A stretch of DNA of 64,000 nucleotides from Vibrio stylophorae (GCF_921293875.1 NZ_CAKLDI010000001.1:774475-838474), one strand, 5' to 3'; positions 39,028 through 48,798 are shown, counted from the stretch's first letter. The notes: generated from the letters alone by a model not told the origin. Translations and numbers: made by a program.

Positions 39028-40044
39028 ATGACCACCCCATTGATCATTGGTGGCGTTGAAGTTGCACCGGGAAGCTCGGTGCAACTGAACATTCCAGTCG
39101 CCAAACTTTATACCGATACAGAATTAACCTTACCGGTGCATGTGCGCCGTAGTAAAAAACCAGGCCCTGTGGTGTTTATTAGTGCAGCGGTACATGGGGA
39201 TGAGCTCAATGGGATTGAGATCATTCGCCGTTTGATTCAGCAGCAGTTGAATGTGATCCGTGGTTCGGTGATTTTGGTTCCGATGGTCAATGTTTACGGT
39301 GTGCTCAACCAGTCTCGTTATCTTCCCGATCGCCGAGATTTAAACCGCTCATTTCCAGGCTCTCCTAAGGGCTCTTTGGCTGGGCGTATGGCGCATCAGT
39401 TTCTAACTGAAATTGTCAGCCACTGTGACTTTGGTATTGATCTTCATACTGGGGCTATTCACCGCTCCAATTTGCCGCAAATTCGCGCTGATTTGAGCGA
39501 TGAGCAAACCAAAAAACTCGCTGAATCTTTTGGTGTGCCAGTGCTACTTAACGCTGATTTACGCGATGGTTCATTGCGCGCAGAAGCGGTCAGTAGCGGC
39601 ACGCGAATTTTGCTCTATGAAGCAGGTGAGGCGCTGCGTTTTGATGAGTTATCGATTCAAACCGGCGTTAAAGGGGTGCTCAATGTGCTCTCTTCATTGG
39701 GTGTGGTGCGTAAATCGCGCCGTAAAAACCCAATTTCACCCTTTATTGCCAACCGCAGTCAGTGGCTGCGTGCGCCTGTCAGCGGATTTATTCATGAATA
39801 CGTTGGCTTGGGGGCAAAAGTGGAAGCGGGCGATGTGTTGGCAGAAATTAATAGCCCTGATGGCAGTTTGCTGGACCAATTGGTTGCGCAGCGCGCTGGC
39901 ATCATTATTGGTAAACAAAATATACCGCTAACCCAAGAGGGGGAGGCTTTGTTCCATCTGGCTTACTTTGGTGAAGAAGAAGCCGATGAAGTGGTGGAGC
40001 ATATCGAATTGATGCAGGATGCACTTGAACCCATGCCAGAATAA
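39028..40044 (+). CDS. Succinylglutamate desuccinylase/aspartoacylase family hydrolase
   Basis: A zinc hydrolase of the AstE/AspA (M14-like) family, 338 residues. The metal motif is AAVHGDELNG (His and Glu, about residues 53-62) with a later DLHTGA; a DRRDLNRSFPG segment binds the carboxylate end of substrates in this family. The C-terminal part (about 245-330: LRAPVSGFIHEYVGLGAKVEAGDVLAEI) looks like a biotinyl-type barrel. It sits between rimK and the RimB-like protease with no gap on one side and 11 bp on the other. It may cleave an acyl- or peptide-glutamate bond made by the neighbouring ligase (inference). Confidence 0.87.
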   Translation: MTTPLIIGGVEVAPGSSVQLNIPVAKLYTDTELTLPVHVRRSKKPGPVVFISAAVHGDELNGIEIIRRLIQQQLNVIRGSVILVPMVNVYGVLNQSRYLPDRRDLNRSFPGSPKGSLAGRMAHQFLTEIVSHCDFGIDLHTGAIHRSNLPQIRADLSDEQTKKLAESFGVPVLLNADLRDGSLRAEAVSSGTRILLYEAGEALRFDELSIQTGVKGVLNVLSSLGVVRKSRRKNPISPFIANRSQWLRAPVSGFIHEYVGLGAKVEAGDVLAEINSPDGSLLDQLVAQRAGIIIGKQNIPLTQEGEALFHLAYFGEEEADEVVEHIELMQDALEPMPE

Positions 40045-40055
40045 AGAGGTTGTGC

Positions 40056-40502
40056 ATGACAGCAATGACGGAAAACAAACTGGTGATAGGCTGTTTAGAA
40101 GTCTGTAGTTTGCCAGAGCTCGGTATTTTTGACCTTGAAGTTCGAGTTGATACGGGCGCACAAACGTCATCACTTCACGTTGATAATCTGACTCGAGTGA
40201 AACGAAATGGTCGTTTATTTGCTTGTTTTGATCTCCACCCAGATATCTATCATTTGGAAAAGATCATTCATTGCGAAGCTTTGATTGCAGATTCTCGTCG
40301 TATTAAATCATCCAACGGCGGCATTGAGCAGCGCTGCGTGATTCAAACTCAGTTTATGATTGGTGAGCATCAATGGCCAATTGAGGTGACTTTGAGTAAC
40401 CGTGCAGATATGACCTATATGATGCTGATGGGCCGAGAAGCCATGGCTGGACGTGTTTTAGTCGACCCTGGGCAGCGTTTTTTAGTGACCGGTAACCAAT
40501 AA
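40056..40502 (+). CDS. RimB-like retropepsin-fold protease (ATP-dependent zinc protease family)
   Basis: The 148-residue product carries the aspartic-protease-like signature VDTGAQTSSLH (about residues 30-40) and LMGREAM, features of the family annotated as ATP-dependent zinc protease/RimB. In Pseudomonas RimB is a small protease working with RimK on S6. The ATG at 40056, after AGAGG, is preferred to a TTG six bases upstream. It ends the rimK cassette and is followed by a terminator. Confidence 0.87.
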   Translation: MTAMTENKLVIGCLEVCSLPELGIFDLEVRVDTGAQTSSLHVDNLTRVKRNGRLFACFDLHPDIYHLEKIIHCEALIADSRRIKSSNGGIEQRCVIQTQFMIGEHQWPIEVTLSNRADMTYMMLMGREAMAGRVLVDPGQRFLVTGNQ

Positions 40503-40506
40503 TCAA

Positions 40507-40534
40507 TAACCGCAGCTCAGGCTGCGGTTTTATT
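40507..40534 (+). terminator. Terminator of the rimK cassette
   Basis: AACCGCAGC / GCTGCGGTT stem with a short loop and a T-rich tail immediately after the last gene. Confidence 0.8.
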
Positions 40535-40559
40535 TGTGCATCAAGCACTGGTTTGAAAA

Positions 40560-40591
40560 CAAAAAAAAGCGCAGTATATCTGCGCTTTTAT
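40560..40591 (-). terminator. Terminator of maoP
   Basis: AAAAGCGCAG / CTGCGCTTTT stem; the eight A on the plus strand form the U run for the minus-strand gene. Confidence 0.8.
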
Positions 40592-40604
40592 GAAAGATTA
40601 TGGC

Positions 40605-40970
40605 TTATACGGCCATGACATCATCATCTTCGCTGCTGTAATCTTCATCGTTTACAACATCGTTGTTTTTCACAGTGCCATTGAGCGTGTGGAAATTTTT
40701 TCGCCCACGGGATAAGCGAATATATTTGAGCCAAACATGCTCAATTTTATTCTTGGCTTTGCCTGGATGAGCAAGCGCTTTGACGAAATGTTTTTCGTCA
40801 CAGTTTTCTGGTGCCAACTCACCCGTTTCTAGTGCCAGCATGGTTTCACCATAGGTCATTAGAATTTCTTCTTCAGTGAGGGTGAAATCGCCAGATTTAG
40901 CAAATCCACGGGGGAATTTTTTATCGTCATAAAAACGTTTTTTACCATGACGAAAAAGAGTGTTTTCCAT
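40605..40970 (-). CDS. maoP: MaoP (YifE, DUF413) macrodomain organisation protein
   Basis: The 121-residue protein matches the DUF413/YifE family (RFYDDKKFPRGFAKSGDFTLTEEE; RLSRGRKNFHTLNG; acidic C-terminus). In E. coli MaoP, acting at the site maoS next to its gene, limits Ter macrodomain behaviour to Ter. The ATG at 40970, after GAGG, is preferred to one at 40988 whose upstream sequence is anti-Shine-Dalgarno-like. It diverges from hdfR exactly as in E. coli. Confidence 0.92.
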   Translation of the reverse strand: MENTLFRHGKKRFYDDKKFPRGFAKSGDFTLTEEEILMTYGETMLALETGELAPENCDEKHFVKALAHPGKAKNKIEHVWLKYIRLSRGRKNFHTLNGTVKNNDVVNDEDYSSEDDDVMAV

Positions 40971-41105
40971 ACAAGCCTCAATAGTCATATAGGAGGTGGC
41001 AACTTGAATCTAGACGGAAAATACGAAGATGATGATGAAAGTTAAAGCAAATGTTTTTAATCGTTACCATAATATGAGTCAGTTTTTTGCGGAGTCAGAA
41101 TCGCA

Positions 41106-42008
41106 ATGGATGTGAAGGTTTTTCGAACATTTTTAGAAGTGGCTAAAGAGCGACATTTTGGCCATGCTGCGGACAATTTATATATTACTCAGGCGGCGGT
41201 GAGCGCCCGTATTAAACAGCTAGAAAGTTACTTTGATGCGGCTCTATTTCGTCGACATCGTAATAACATCACTTTGACCTCTGCAGGGGAACGTTTGGTA
41301 CCTTACGCTGAAATGATGGTAACCACGCTTCAGCAAGCAAAATTTGAGTTGGCTTTAGAAGAGCACAAAGCTTATCAATTAACGCTCGGTGGTACCCCCA
41401 ATGTGTGGGATGCGTTTTTACAGCACGGTTTAAGTGTGGTGACAGACGCCTTTGATGGTTATGGTTTTATCGCCGAATCACTCAGTCGTGAGCACCTACA
41501 ACGTAAGTTGCACGATCGCACCTTAGATATGGCTTTTTCCTTTGAGCCAATGAAGGCAGATGAGTTTCATTGTGAAGCCTTGACCGACTTAACCTTGATG
41601 TTGGTCTCCACAGAGCCAAGAACTATCGAAGAGGCATTTGCCAATCACTATATCTATATTGATTGGGGCGAGGCCTTCTCGCGCGCACATGCCCTGCGCC
41701 ATCCTCAGGTTGCCGTGCCTTATATGCGTACCTCAACGGGGCGTATTGCGCTGGACTTTATTTTGGAAAAAGGTGGTGCAGCTTATTTGCCTGCATCATT
41801 GGCGGCGCCATTTATTGCCTCTGGTCAGCTATTTGCCGTATCAGATGTTGAGCCTTGGCCGCGTCCAATCTATTTGAGCTACCGGAAAAATAGCGCCGCA
41901 TTGGAGGCCATTGAGCAGGTACGCACTTTGCTGAAAGCGTTGCCGCCAGCCACCGCTTATTTGCTACAGCAAGCCAGTGAAGCAGCTGCGACCCATGATG
42001 AGTCTTAA
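41106..42008 (+). CDS. hdfR: LysR-type regulator HdfR
   Basis: A 300-residue LysR regulator: the winged helix-turn-helix (FLEVAKERHFGHAADNLYITQAAVSARIKQLE, given here as FLEVAKERHFGHAAD then ITQAAVSARI) is followed by RRHRNNITLTSAGERL, which is close to E. coli HdfR, and by a co-inducer-binding domain from about residue 90. HdfR was described as a repressor of the flagellar master operon; targets in this organism are unknown. The divergent maoP neighbour supports the assignment. Confidence 0.9.
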   Translation: MDVKVFRTFLEVAKERHFGHAADNLYITQAAVSARIKQLESYFDAALFRRHRNNITLTSAGERLVPYAEMMVTTLQQAKFELALEEHKAYQLTLGGTPNVWDAFLQHGLSVVTDAFDGYGFIAESLSREHLQRKLHDRTLDMAFSFEPMKADEFHCEALTDLTLMLVSTEPRTIEEAFANHYIYIDWGEAFSRAHALRHPQVAVPYMRTSTGRIALDFILEKGGAAYLPASLAAPFIASGQLFAVSDVEPWPRPIYLSYRKNSAALEAIEQVRTLLKALPPATAYLLQQASEAAATHDES

Positions 42009-42023
42009 CTCATTTTGAATTGG

Positions 42024-42052
42024 AAAAGCCGCCGAGAAGGTGGCTTTTTTGT
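42024..42052 (+). terminator. Terminator of hdfR
   Basis: AAAAGCC(G)CC / GG(T)GGCTTTT stem followed by TTG; the loop is GAGAA-like. Confidence 0.75.
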
Positions 42053-42192
42053 TGGTGAGCGCGAAATGGCGGAAGATTTTGTGGTTTCGATCGGTTTTTT
42101 CTCGAATAAATCGGTATTTTTCTCGATTTCACCCTTGAAACCATTAAATTCAGCCCTATTTCACAGATACCATGAGTTGGCCTGCGGGGTTC

Positions 42193-42221
42193 TCGACTCC
42201 CCGCTATCTCGCCGCTATAAT
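42193..42221 (+). promoter_or_regulatory. Probable promoter of tig, overlapping a GC hairpin
   Basis: A perfect TATAAT lies at 42216-42221 with TCGACT (four of six) 17 bp upstream at 42193-42198. The -35 box sits in the loop of a small inverted repeat, CGGGG (42185-42189) / CCCCG (about 42199-42203). The leader would be about 140 nt and contains a second hairpin, ACTCAG / CTGAGT (42335-42352), just before the AGAGG ribosome site. Confidence 0.6.
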
Positions 42222-42370
42222 GTCGCGTCTTGATTTTCACCCCTGTTGCGATTCTCGTCTCTTCAGGATAAAGCAACGACGATTCGGAACATAACAGGAT
42301 GCCCCGATATGCCCATGAGCGTGTCGGCAGAGTCACTCAGTCCAGGCTGAGTCAATTTAGAGGTTAAAAA

Positions 42371-43666
42371 ATGCAAGTTTCAGTTGAAACCACTCAAGGC
42401 CTAGAGCGCCGCATGACTATCACTGTGCCTGCTGCAAACATCGAGGATGCAGTGAAAGCAGAACTACGTAAAATCGCGAAAACTCGTCGTTTCGATGGTT
42501 TCCGTCCTGGCAAAGCACCTCTGGCTATGGTTGAGCGCATGTTCGGTCAAACCGTGCGTATGGACGCAATGGGTCAAGCAATGCAACAGCATTACATCCA
42601 AGCGATTGTAAAAGAGAAGATCAACCCAGCGGGCGCACCAACTTTTGCTCCAGTAGAAACTGAAGCGGGCAAAGATTTCGTATTCACTGCAACTTACGAA
42701 GTATTCCCAGAGATCGAACTAGCAGGTCTTGACCAAATCAAAGTAGAGAAGCCAGTATCTTCTGTGACTGACGAAGACGTAAACGAGATGATCGAAACGC
42801 TTCGCAAGCAACAAGTTGAGTGGGTTGAAGCCGATGTAGCAGCTGAAGACAGCCGCGTAACCATCGATTTCGACGGTTCGATTGACGGTGTTGCGTTCGA
42901 TGGCGGTAAAGCTGAGAACTTCCCACTTGTCATGGGTCAAGGTCGCATGATCCCTGGTTTCGAAACTGACATCGTTGGTAAGAAAGTAGGTGATGAGTTC
43001 ACTATCGAAGTGAGCTTCCCTGAAGACTACCATGCAGAGCACCTAAAAGGTAAAGCTGCACAGTTCGCAATTAAAGTAAACAAAGTTGAAGCTGCAAACC
43101 TTCCTGAAATCAACGATGAGTTCGTTGCTCGTTTCGGCGTTTCAGAAGGCGGTCTTGACGGTCTACAAAAAGAAGTACGTAAGAACATGGAGCGTGAGCT
43201 AAAACAAGCGCTTAAAGCACGTACTAAAGAGCAAGTGATTAACGGTCTTGTTGAACAAAACGAAATCGAAATCCCTGCAGCATTGATCGATCAAGAAGTT
43301 GACGTGCTACGTCGTCAAGCAATGCAGCGTTTTGGCGCGCAAGCAGACAAAGCACCTGAGCTTCCACGTGAACTCTTTGAAGAAAACGCAAAACGTCGCG
43401 TGATCGTTGGTCTACTTCTTGGTGAAGTGATCAAGAGCAACGAAATGAAAGCTGATGAAGCTCGCGTTTCTGCACTAATCGAAGAGATGGCGTCTTCTTA
43501 TGAAGATCCAAGCGAAGTAATTGCGTACTATGCTAAGAATGAAGAGCTTATGAACAACATGCGCAATATCGCGCTAGAAGAGCAAGCCATTGACTTCATT
43601 CTTGAGAAAGCTCAAGTAGCTGATAAAGAAGTTCGTTTTAACGAACTCATGAATCAGTCTGCTTAA
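42371..43666 (+). CDS. tig: Trigger factor
   Basis: Tig is the ribosome-bound chaperone with peptidyl-prolyl isomerase activity. The 431 residues show the ribosome-binding tail ([12 protein letters not shown], about residues 36-49), a central FKBP-like domain (about 150-245, with [18 protein letters not shown]) and the helical C-terminal arms. Codon use is strongly biased (many GAA, AAA, CGT), as expected for a highly expressed gene. It precedes clpP-clpX in the usual order. Confidence 0.98.
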   Translation: MQVSVETTQGLERRMTITVPAANIEDAVKAELRKIAKTRRFDGFRPGKAPLAMVERMFGQTVRMDAMGQAMQQHYIQAIVKEKINPAGAPTFAPVETEAGKDFVFTATYEVFPEIELAGLDQIKVEKPVSSVTDEDVNEMIETLRKQQVEWVEADVAAEDSRVTIDFDGSIDGVAFDGGKAENFPLVMGQGRMIPGFETDIVGKKVGDEFTIEVSFPEDYHAEHLKGKAAQFAIKVNKVEAANLPEINDEFVARFGVSEGGLDGLQKEVRKNMERELKQALKARTKEQVINGLVEQNEIEIPAALIDQEVDVLRRQAMQRFGAQADKAPELPRELFEENAKRRVIVGLLLGEVIKSNEMKADEARVSALIEEMASSYEDPSEVIAYYAKNEELMNNMRNIALEEQAIDFILEKAQVADKEVRFNELMNQSA

Positions 43667-43706
43667 TCGCAAGATTAAGTAGCGTTTTGGGCTAACTTTT
43701 GCTAAC

Positions 43707-43743
43707 AATGGTCCGTGTGAGCTCTCACTCGGGCCATTTTTTA
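43707..43743 (+). terminator. Terminator or attenuator between tig and clpP
   Basis: AATGGTCCG-TGTGAG / CTCACT-CGGGCCATT stem with G-U pairs and TTTTTT, 40 bp past tig. Confidence 0.78.
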
Positions 43744-43762
43744 TAAAAAGGAATCAATTCTT

Positions 43763-44377
43763 ATGAGTAACGCTATGACGCCTTCGATTATGAACGCGCT
43801 TATTCCCACTGTTATTGAACAAACATCTCGTGGCGAGCGTGCTTTTGACATCTATTCACGTCTGCTCAAAGAGCGAATTGTCTTTTTAACCGGCCAGGTG
43901 GAAGACCACATGGCAAACTCAATTGTTGCCCAGTTACTGTTTTTAGAATCTGAGAACCCTGAGAAAGATATCTTTATGTATATCAATTCACCAGGTGGCT
44001 CAGTGACGGCAGGGATGTCAATTTATGACACCATGCAGTACATTAAACCAAATGTCAGCACTGTGTGTATGGGCCAAGCTTGTTCAATGGGTGCGTTCCT
44101 ATTGGCAGGTGGTGAAAAAGGCAAACGTTTCTGCTTGCCACATGCGCGTGTGATGATTCACCAACCATTGGGTGGTTTCCAAGGTCAAGCATCTGATATT
44201 CAGATTCATGCACAGGAAATCTTACACATTAAGAACCGATTGAATACCTTGCTTGCCGGCCATACCGGTCAACCACTTGAAGTGATTGAGCGTGATACCG
44301 ATCGCGATAACTTTATGTCAGCTGAGCAGGCAGTACAGTACGGTCTAGTCGATGCCGTGTTAAAACATCGAGACTAA
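43763..44377 (+). CDS. clpP: ATP-dependent Clp protease proteolytic subunit
   Basis: ClpP is the barrel serine protease that degrades substrates fed by ClpX or ClpA. The 204 residues hold the catalytic triad: Ser in QACSMGAF, His in MIHQPLGG, and Asp in ERDTDRD. The first ten or so residues form the propeptide removed before ALIPTV. AAGGAAT precedes the ATG. It is 95 bp upstream of clpX. Confidence 0.98.
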   Translation: MSNAMTPSIMNALIPTVIEQTSRGERAFDIYSRLLKERIVFLTGQVEDHMANSIVAQLLFLESENPEKDIFMYINSPGGSVTAGMSIYDTMQYIKPNVSTVCMGQACSMGAFLLAGGEKGKRFCLPHARVMIHQPLGGFQGQASDIQIHAQEILHIKNRLNTLLAGHTGQPLEVIERDTDRDNFMSAEQAVQYGLVDAVLKHRD

Positions 44378-44472
44378 GACAGCAACAGCTGGCATCGAGC
44401 ACATTTCCATGCCAGTTGTTATACACTCAAAGAAGAAATGAGTGGCAATATCCCAGATTAAGAGGTTAACGA

Positions 44473-45753
44473 ATGACGGATAAGCGCAAAGACAGCAACA
44501 GCAGCGGTAAACTGTTGTATTGCTCTTTCTGCGGCAAAAGCCAGCATGAAGTTCGTAAGCTTATCGCGGGTCCTTCGGTGTATATCTGTGACGAGTGTGT
44601 CGACCTATGTAACGACATCATTCGTGAAGAGATCAAAGAGCTGGTCCCTAAGCGCGAGCAAGACGAACTACCAACACCAAAACAGATTCGAGATCACTTG
44701 GATGACTATGTTATTGGTCAAAACCATGCCAAGAAGGTTCTTGCTGTTGCGGTTTATAACCATTACAAACGTTTGCGTAACGGTGATACCAACAATGGTG
44801 TCGAGCTTGGTAAGAGTAATATTTTGCTCATCGGTCCAACCGGTAGTGGTAAAACCCTATTGGCAGAAACGCTAGCGCGTTTCTTGGATGTACCATTTAC
44901 GATGGCAGATGCCACCACATTAACTGAAGCGGGTTATGTGGGTGAAGATGTTGAAAACATCATTCAGAAACTGCTACAAAAATGCGATTACGATGTCGCT
45001 AAAGCTGAGCGCGGCATTGTATATATCGATGAAATCGACAAGATTTCACGTAAATCAGACAACCCATCGATCACCCGTGATGTCTCGGGTGAAGGTGTAC
45101 AGCAAGCCTTGCTGAAACTGATTGAAGGTACGGTTGCTTCTGTTCCACCACAAGGTGGTCGTAAGCATCCACAGCAAGAGTTCTTGCAAGTAGATACTTC
45201 TAAGATCTTGTTTATCTGTGGCGGCGCATTTGCTGGTCTAGATAAGGTGATTGAGCAGCGTGTCAACATCGGTACCAGCATTGGTTTTGGTGCAGATGTG
45301 CGCTCTAAGAAAGAAACTGCAAGCTTGAGTGAACTGTTTACCAAGGTTGAACCTGAAGATTTGGTGAAATATGGTCTGATTCCAGAATTCATTGGTCGTT
45401 TGCCTGTGGCAGCAACCTTAGAAGAGCTGGATGAGCATGCATTGCTACAGATCCTTAAAGAGCCAAAGAACGCTTTGACCAAACAGTATGCTGCGCTTCT
45501 TGATCTTGAAGGTGTTGAGCTTGAGTTCCGTGATGATGCCTTGATTGCCATTGCTCGTAGAGCGATGGAGCGCAAAACAGGTGCACGTGGCCTACGTTCA
45601 ATCGTTGAAGCTGTATTGCTCGATACCATGTATGAATTGCCATCGATGTCGAACGTCAGCAAGGTAGTGATTGATGAGTCAGTGATTAAAGGTGAATCGG
45701 AGCCATTGCTCATTTACCAAAACAGCGATAGCCAAGCCGCTGGCGCTGAGTAA
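44473..45753 (+). CDS. clpX: Clp protease ATP-binding subunit ClpX
   Basis: ClpX is the AAA+ unfoldase partner of ClpP. The 426 residues start with a zinc-binding domain (CSFCGKS ... CDECVDLC, about residues 15-45), then the AAA+ module with Walker A GPTGSGKT, Walker B VYIDEIDK, the GYVGEDVE pore loop, and the substrate RKH-type loop. AGAGG precedes the ATG. Confidence 0.98.
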   Translation: MTDKRKDSNSSGKLLYCSFCGKSQHEVRKLIAGPSVYICDECVDLCNDIIREEIKELVPKREQDELPTPKQIRDHLDDYVIGQNHAKKVLAVAVYNHYKRLRNGDTNNGVELGKSNILLIGPTGSGKTLLAETLARFLDVPFTMADATTLTEAGYVGEDVENIIQKLLQKCDYDVAKAERGIVYIDEIDKISRKSDNPSITRDVSGEGVQQALLKLIEGTVASVPPQGGRKHPQQEFLQVDTSKILFICGGAFAGLDKVIEQRVNIGTSIGFGADVRSKKETASLSELFTKVEPEDLVKYGLIPEFIGRLPVAATLEELDEHALLQILKEPKNALTKQYAALLDLEGVELEFRDDALIAIARRAMERKTGARGLRSIVEAVLLDTMYELPSMSNVSKVVIDESVIKGESEPLLIYQNSDSQAAGAE

Positions 45754-45772
45754 AAATCATTGATTTAAAAGT

Positions 45773-45801
45773 AAAAGGGAGCTGGTAGCTCCCTTTTTTA
45801 T
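45773..45801 (+). terminator. Terminator of clpX
   Basis: AAAAGGGAGCT / AGCTCCCTTTT stem with a short loop and T run, before the lon promoter. Confidence 0.88.
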
Positions 45802-45828
45802 CGACTTAGAATTATTCTTATCTGATAT

Positions 45829-45856
45829 ATTGAATCTCATAGATTCATCCCCATAT
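45829..45856 (+). promoter_or_regulatory. Sigma32 heat-shock promoter of lon
   Basis: ATTGAA (45829-45834), a 14-bp spacer, and CCCCATAT (45849-45856) match the sigma32 consensus CTTGAA-N13-15-CCCCATNT. The -10 and following bases (CCCCATATACT) are the same as I recall for the E. coli lon promoter. It lies about 36 bp before the lon start. Confidence 0.85.
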
Positions 45857-45891
45857 ACTCTGCTAGAGCCCGAATGGAAGAGAGAAATATG

Positions 45892-48240
45892 ATGAACTTG
45901 GAGCGTTCCGAGCGCCTTGAAATTCCAGTTCTACCGCTGCGCGACGTAGTGGTATATCCGCACATGGTGATCCCATTATTTGTTGGACGTGAGCGTTCAA
46001 TCCGCTGTCTCGAAGCGGCCATGGACAACAACAAGCAGATTCTATTGGTGGCGCAAAAAGATGCGGCGACCGATGAGCCGAGTGTTCAAGACCTCTATAA
46101 CATTGGTACTGTGGCAACAATTTTACAATTGCTCAAATTGCCTGATGGTACCGTCAAAGTCCTTGTCGAAGGCCAGCAACGTGCGCGCGTTGAACAGTTA
46201 GTGGATGACGAATTTTTCCACGCTGAAGCGCAATACCTTGAAACGCCACACCTTGATGTGCGTGAAGAAGAAGTCTTGGTACGCACCGCGATCAATCAGT
46301 TTGAAGGCTTTATTAAGCTCAATAAAAAGATCCCGCCTGAGGTATTGACCTCACTGAATGGGATTGAAGATGCCACGCGCCTTGCTGATACCATTGCAGC
46401 GCATATGCCGCTGAAATTAGAAGACAAGCAACAGGTACTAGAAATTATTCCTGTTGATGATCGCCTTGAATTTTTGATGGCGATGATGGAATCAGAAATC
46501 GATCTGCTGCAAGTGGAAAAGCGTATTCGCGGCCGCGTTAAAAAGCAGATGGAAAAAAGTCAGCGTGAGTATTATCTCAACGAGCAGATGAAGGCGATCC
46601 AAAAAGAGTTGGGTGAGCTTGAAGATGTGCCGGATGAGTTCGAGCAGCTGAAGCAAAAAATTGCTGATGCCAAAATGCCCGCTGAAGCCAAAGAAAAAAC
46701 CGAGCAAGAGCTACAAAAGCTGAAGATGATGTCACCGATGTCAGCAGAAGCAACTGTGGTGCGCGGTTATATCGATTGGATGATCAGTGTGCCTTGGAAT
46801 AAGCGTTCTAAGGTCAAAAAAGATATTGCTAAAGCGCAAGAGGTGCTTGATGCCGACCACTTTGGTTTAGAGCGTGTCAAAGAGCGCATTTTGGAATATT
46901 TGGCGGTGCAATCTCGCATCAATAAATTGAAAGGCCCAATTCTTTGTTTAGTTGGACCTCCAGGTGTGGGTAAAACCTCGCTGGGTCAGTCCATCGCCAA
47001 AGCCACGGGGCGTAAATATGTTCGTATGGCGCTTGGCGGCGTGCGTGATGAAGCTGAAATTCGTGGTCACCGCCGCACTTATATCGGTTCGATGCCAGGC
47101 AAGTTGATTCAAAAGATGGCAAAAGTGGAAGTGAAAAACCCACTGTTCCTGCTTGATGAAATCGACAAAATGTCATCGGATATGCGCGGCGATCCTGCAT
47201 CAGCGCTGCTTGAAGTGTTGGATCCAGAGCAAAACAACAGCTTTAATGATCATTACCTTGAAGTGGATTACGATCTGTCGGATGTGATGTTTGTTGCCAC
47301 TTCAAACTCAATGAACATTCCAGGACCATTGCTTGACCGTATGGAAGTGATTCGTCTGTCGGGTTACACCGAAGATGAAAAACTCAATATCGCCAAACGT
47401 CATTTGCTGCAAAAGCAGATTGAGCGTAATGGTTTGAAAGCTGGTGAAATTGAAGTTGATGATTCCGCAATTATGGGGATCATCCGCTACTACACCCGTG
47501 AAGCCGGTGTACGTGGTCTTGAGCGTGAAATCTCAAAGCTATGTCGTAAATCAGTGAAGAAAATTCTGCTCGACCGCGATTGTAAGCAAGTGGTGATTAA
47601 CCAAGACAATCTGAAAGAATTCTTGGGTGTGCAGCGCTTTGATTATGGTAAAGCAGAAGAGAACAACCGCATTGGCCAAGTCGTCGGTTTGGCTTGGACT
47701 GAAGTGGGCGGCGATCTGTTGACCATTGAAACCCAATCTATGCCAGGTAAGGGTAAGCTTAGCTACACTGGCTCTTTGGGTGATGTGATGCAAGAGTCCA
47801 TTCAAGCTGCGATGACTGTGGTTCGTAGTTACTCAGACAAGTGGGGCATCAACCCTGATTTTTATGAGAAACGCGATATTCACGTTCACGTACCTGAAGG
47901 TGCAACACCAAAAGATGGCCCAAGTGCTGGTATTGCGATGTGCACTGCATTGGTTTCTAGCCTCACAGGGAACCCTGTGCGCGCAGATGTGGCGATGACT
48001 GGTGAGATTACCCTGCGCGGTGAAGTGCTGCCGATTGGTGGTTTGAAAGAGAAATTGCTCGCAGCGCATCGCGGCGGTATTAAAACCGTGCTGATTCCTA
48101 AAGAGAACGAACGTGATCTAGAAGAGATTCCTGACAACGTGATTGCTGATCTCGATGTGCGTCCGGTGCGTTGGATTGATGAAGTTCTTGCCGTGGCACT
48201 TCAGGAAAATCCTTCAGGTATGGCAGTAGTGAATACCTAA
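45892..48240 (+). CDS. lon: ATP-dependent Lon protease
   Basis: Lon degrades misfolded and regulatory proteins. The 782-residue protein (E. coli 784) has the N-terminal substrate domain (from PVLPLRDVVVYPHMVIPLFVG), an AAA+ module with Walker A GPPGVGKTS (about residues 350-358), and a C-terminal Ser/Lys protease domain with the catalytic Ser in KDGPSAGIAM and a lysine nearby. Of the starts at 45874, 45889 and 45892, the last gives the conserved MNLERSER and lies after GAAGAGAG. Confidence 0.98.
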   Translation: MNLERSERLEIPVLPLRDVVVYPHMVIPLFVGRERSIRCLEAAMDNNKQILLVAQKDAATDEPSVQDLYNIGTVATILQLLKLPDGTVKVLVEGQQRARVEQLVDDEFFHAEAQYLETPHLDVREEEVLVRTAINQFEGFIKLNKKIPPEVLTSLNGIEDATRLADTIAAHMPLKLEDKQQVLEIIPVDDRLEFLMAMMESEIDLLQVEKRIRGRVKKQMEKSQREYYLNEQMKAIQKELGELEDVPDEFEQLKQKIADAKMPAEAKEKTEQELQKLKMMSPMSAEATVVRGYIDWMISVPWNKRSKVKKDIAKAQEVLDADHFGLERVKERILEYLAVQSRINKLKGPILCLVGPPGVGKTSLGQSIAKATGRKYVRMALGGVRDEAEIRGHRRTYIGSMPGKLIQKMAKVEVKNPLFLLDEIDKMSSDMRGDPASALLEVLDPEQNNSFNDHYLEVDYDLSDVMFVATSNSMNIPGPLLDRMEVIRLSGYTEDEKLNIAKRHLLQKQIERNGLKAGEIEVDDSAIMGIIRYYTREAGVRGLEREISKLCRKSVKKILLDRDCKQVVINQDNLKEFLGVQRFDYGKAEENNRIGQVVGLAWTEVGGDLLTIETQSMPGKGKLSYTGSLGDVMQESIQAAMTVVRSYSDKWGINPDFYEKRDIHVHVPEGATPKDGPSAGIAMCTALVSSLTGNPVRADVAMTGEITLRGEVLPIGGLKEKLLAAHRGGIKTVLIPKENERDLEEIPDNVIADLDVRPVRWIDEVLAVALQENPSGMAVVNT

Positions 48241-48277
48241 AAGAGTGACATGCAGCAAAAATAAACAAGGAAATCAC

Positions 48278-48314
48278 GCTGGCAAGCCCTAAAAAGCTTG
48301 TCAGCTTTTTTTTT
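48278..48314 (+). terminator. Terminator of lon
   Basis: GCTGGCAAGC / GCTTGTCAGC stem (one G-U) followed by nine T. Confidence 0.88.
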
Positions 48315-48460
48315 GCCAGCTAACGTATGATTCGAAAGCGCCAGCCCAGATAAACTGCGGCTTGGGGCGATAACAGAGGTTTCTCTGTGCTGTAACAAAA
48401 ATCTAAATAATCTGATGTCCCAAGTGCAAACAAAGGGGCGTCGTTAAAGGGGATGAAAGA

Positions 48461-48733
48461 GTGAATAAATCACAACTAGTCGACAAAATTGCAGCAGACG
48501 CAGATATTTCTAAAGCAGCAGCGGGCCGTGCCCTCGATGCATTCATTGGTGCGGTAACTGAGACCCTTAAGAGCGGTGATCAAGTTGCTTTGGTTGGTTT
48601 CGGTACTTTCTCAGTACGTGAGCGTGCAGCTCGCACTGGCCGTAACCCACAAACTGGTGCGGAAATCCAAATCGCAGCAGCAAAAGTACCAGGCTTCAAA
48701 GCTGGTAAAGCACTAAAAGACGCTGTTAACTAA
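48461..48733 (+). CDS. hupB: DNA-binding protein HU-beta
   Basis: HU bends and compacts DNA and acts in the nucleoid. The 90-residue protein has the family signature [21 protein letters not shown] and a helical N-terminal dimer region. It starts with GTG, as E. coli hupB does, after AAAGGGG. The 220 bp upstream hold its own promoter region. The position between lon and ppiD is conserved. Confidence 0.98.
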   Translation: MNKSQLVDKIAADADISKAAAGRALDAFIGAVTETLKSGDQVALVGFGTFSVRERAARTGRNPQTGAEIQIAAAKVPGFKAGKALKDAVN

Positions 48734-48737
48734 GATT

Positions 48738-48798
48738 GGTTTTTACCGAGGCCATTTTGAGGCTTACCCCCCAAAATGACACGAAAGGTAAAAAAACC
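48738..48798 (+). repeat. Nested inverted repeat just after hupB
   Basis: GGTTTTTACC (48738-48747) pairs with GGTAAAAAAACC (48787-48798), enclosing a smaller pair CATTTTG / CAAAATG (about 48753-48778). It starts 5 bp past the hupB stop and precedes the proper terminator. It could act as an mRNA 3' stabiliser, but this is only a structural observation. Confidence 0.55.
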
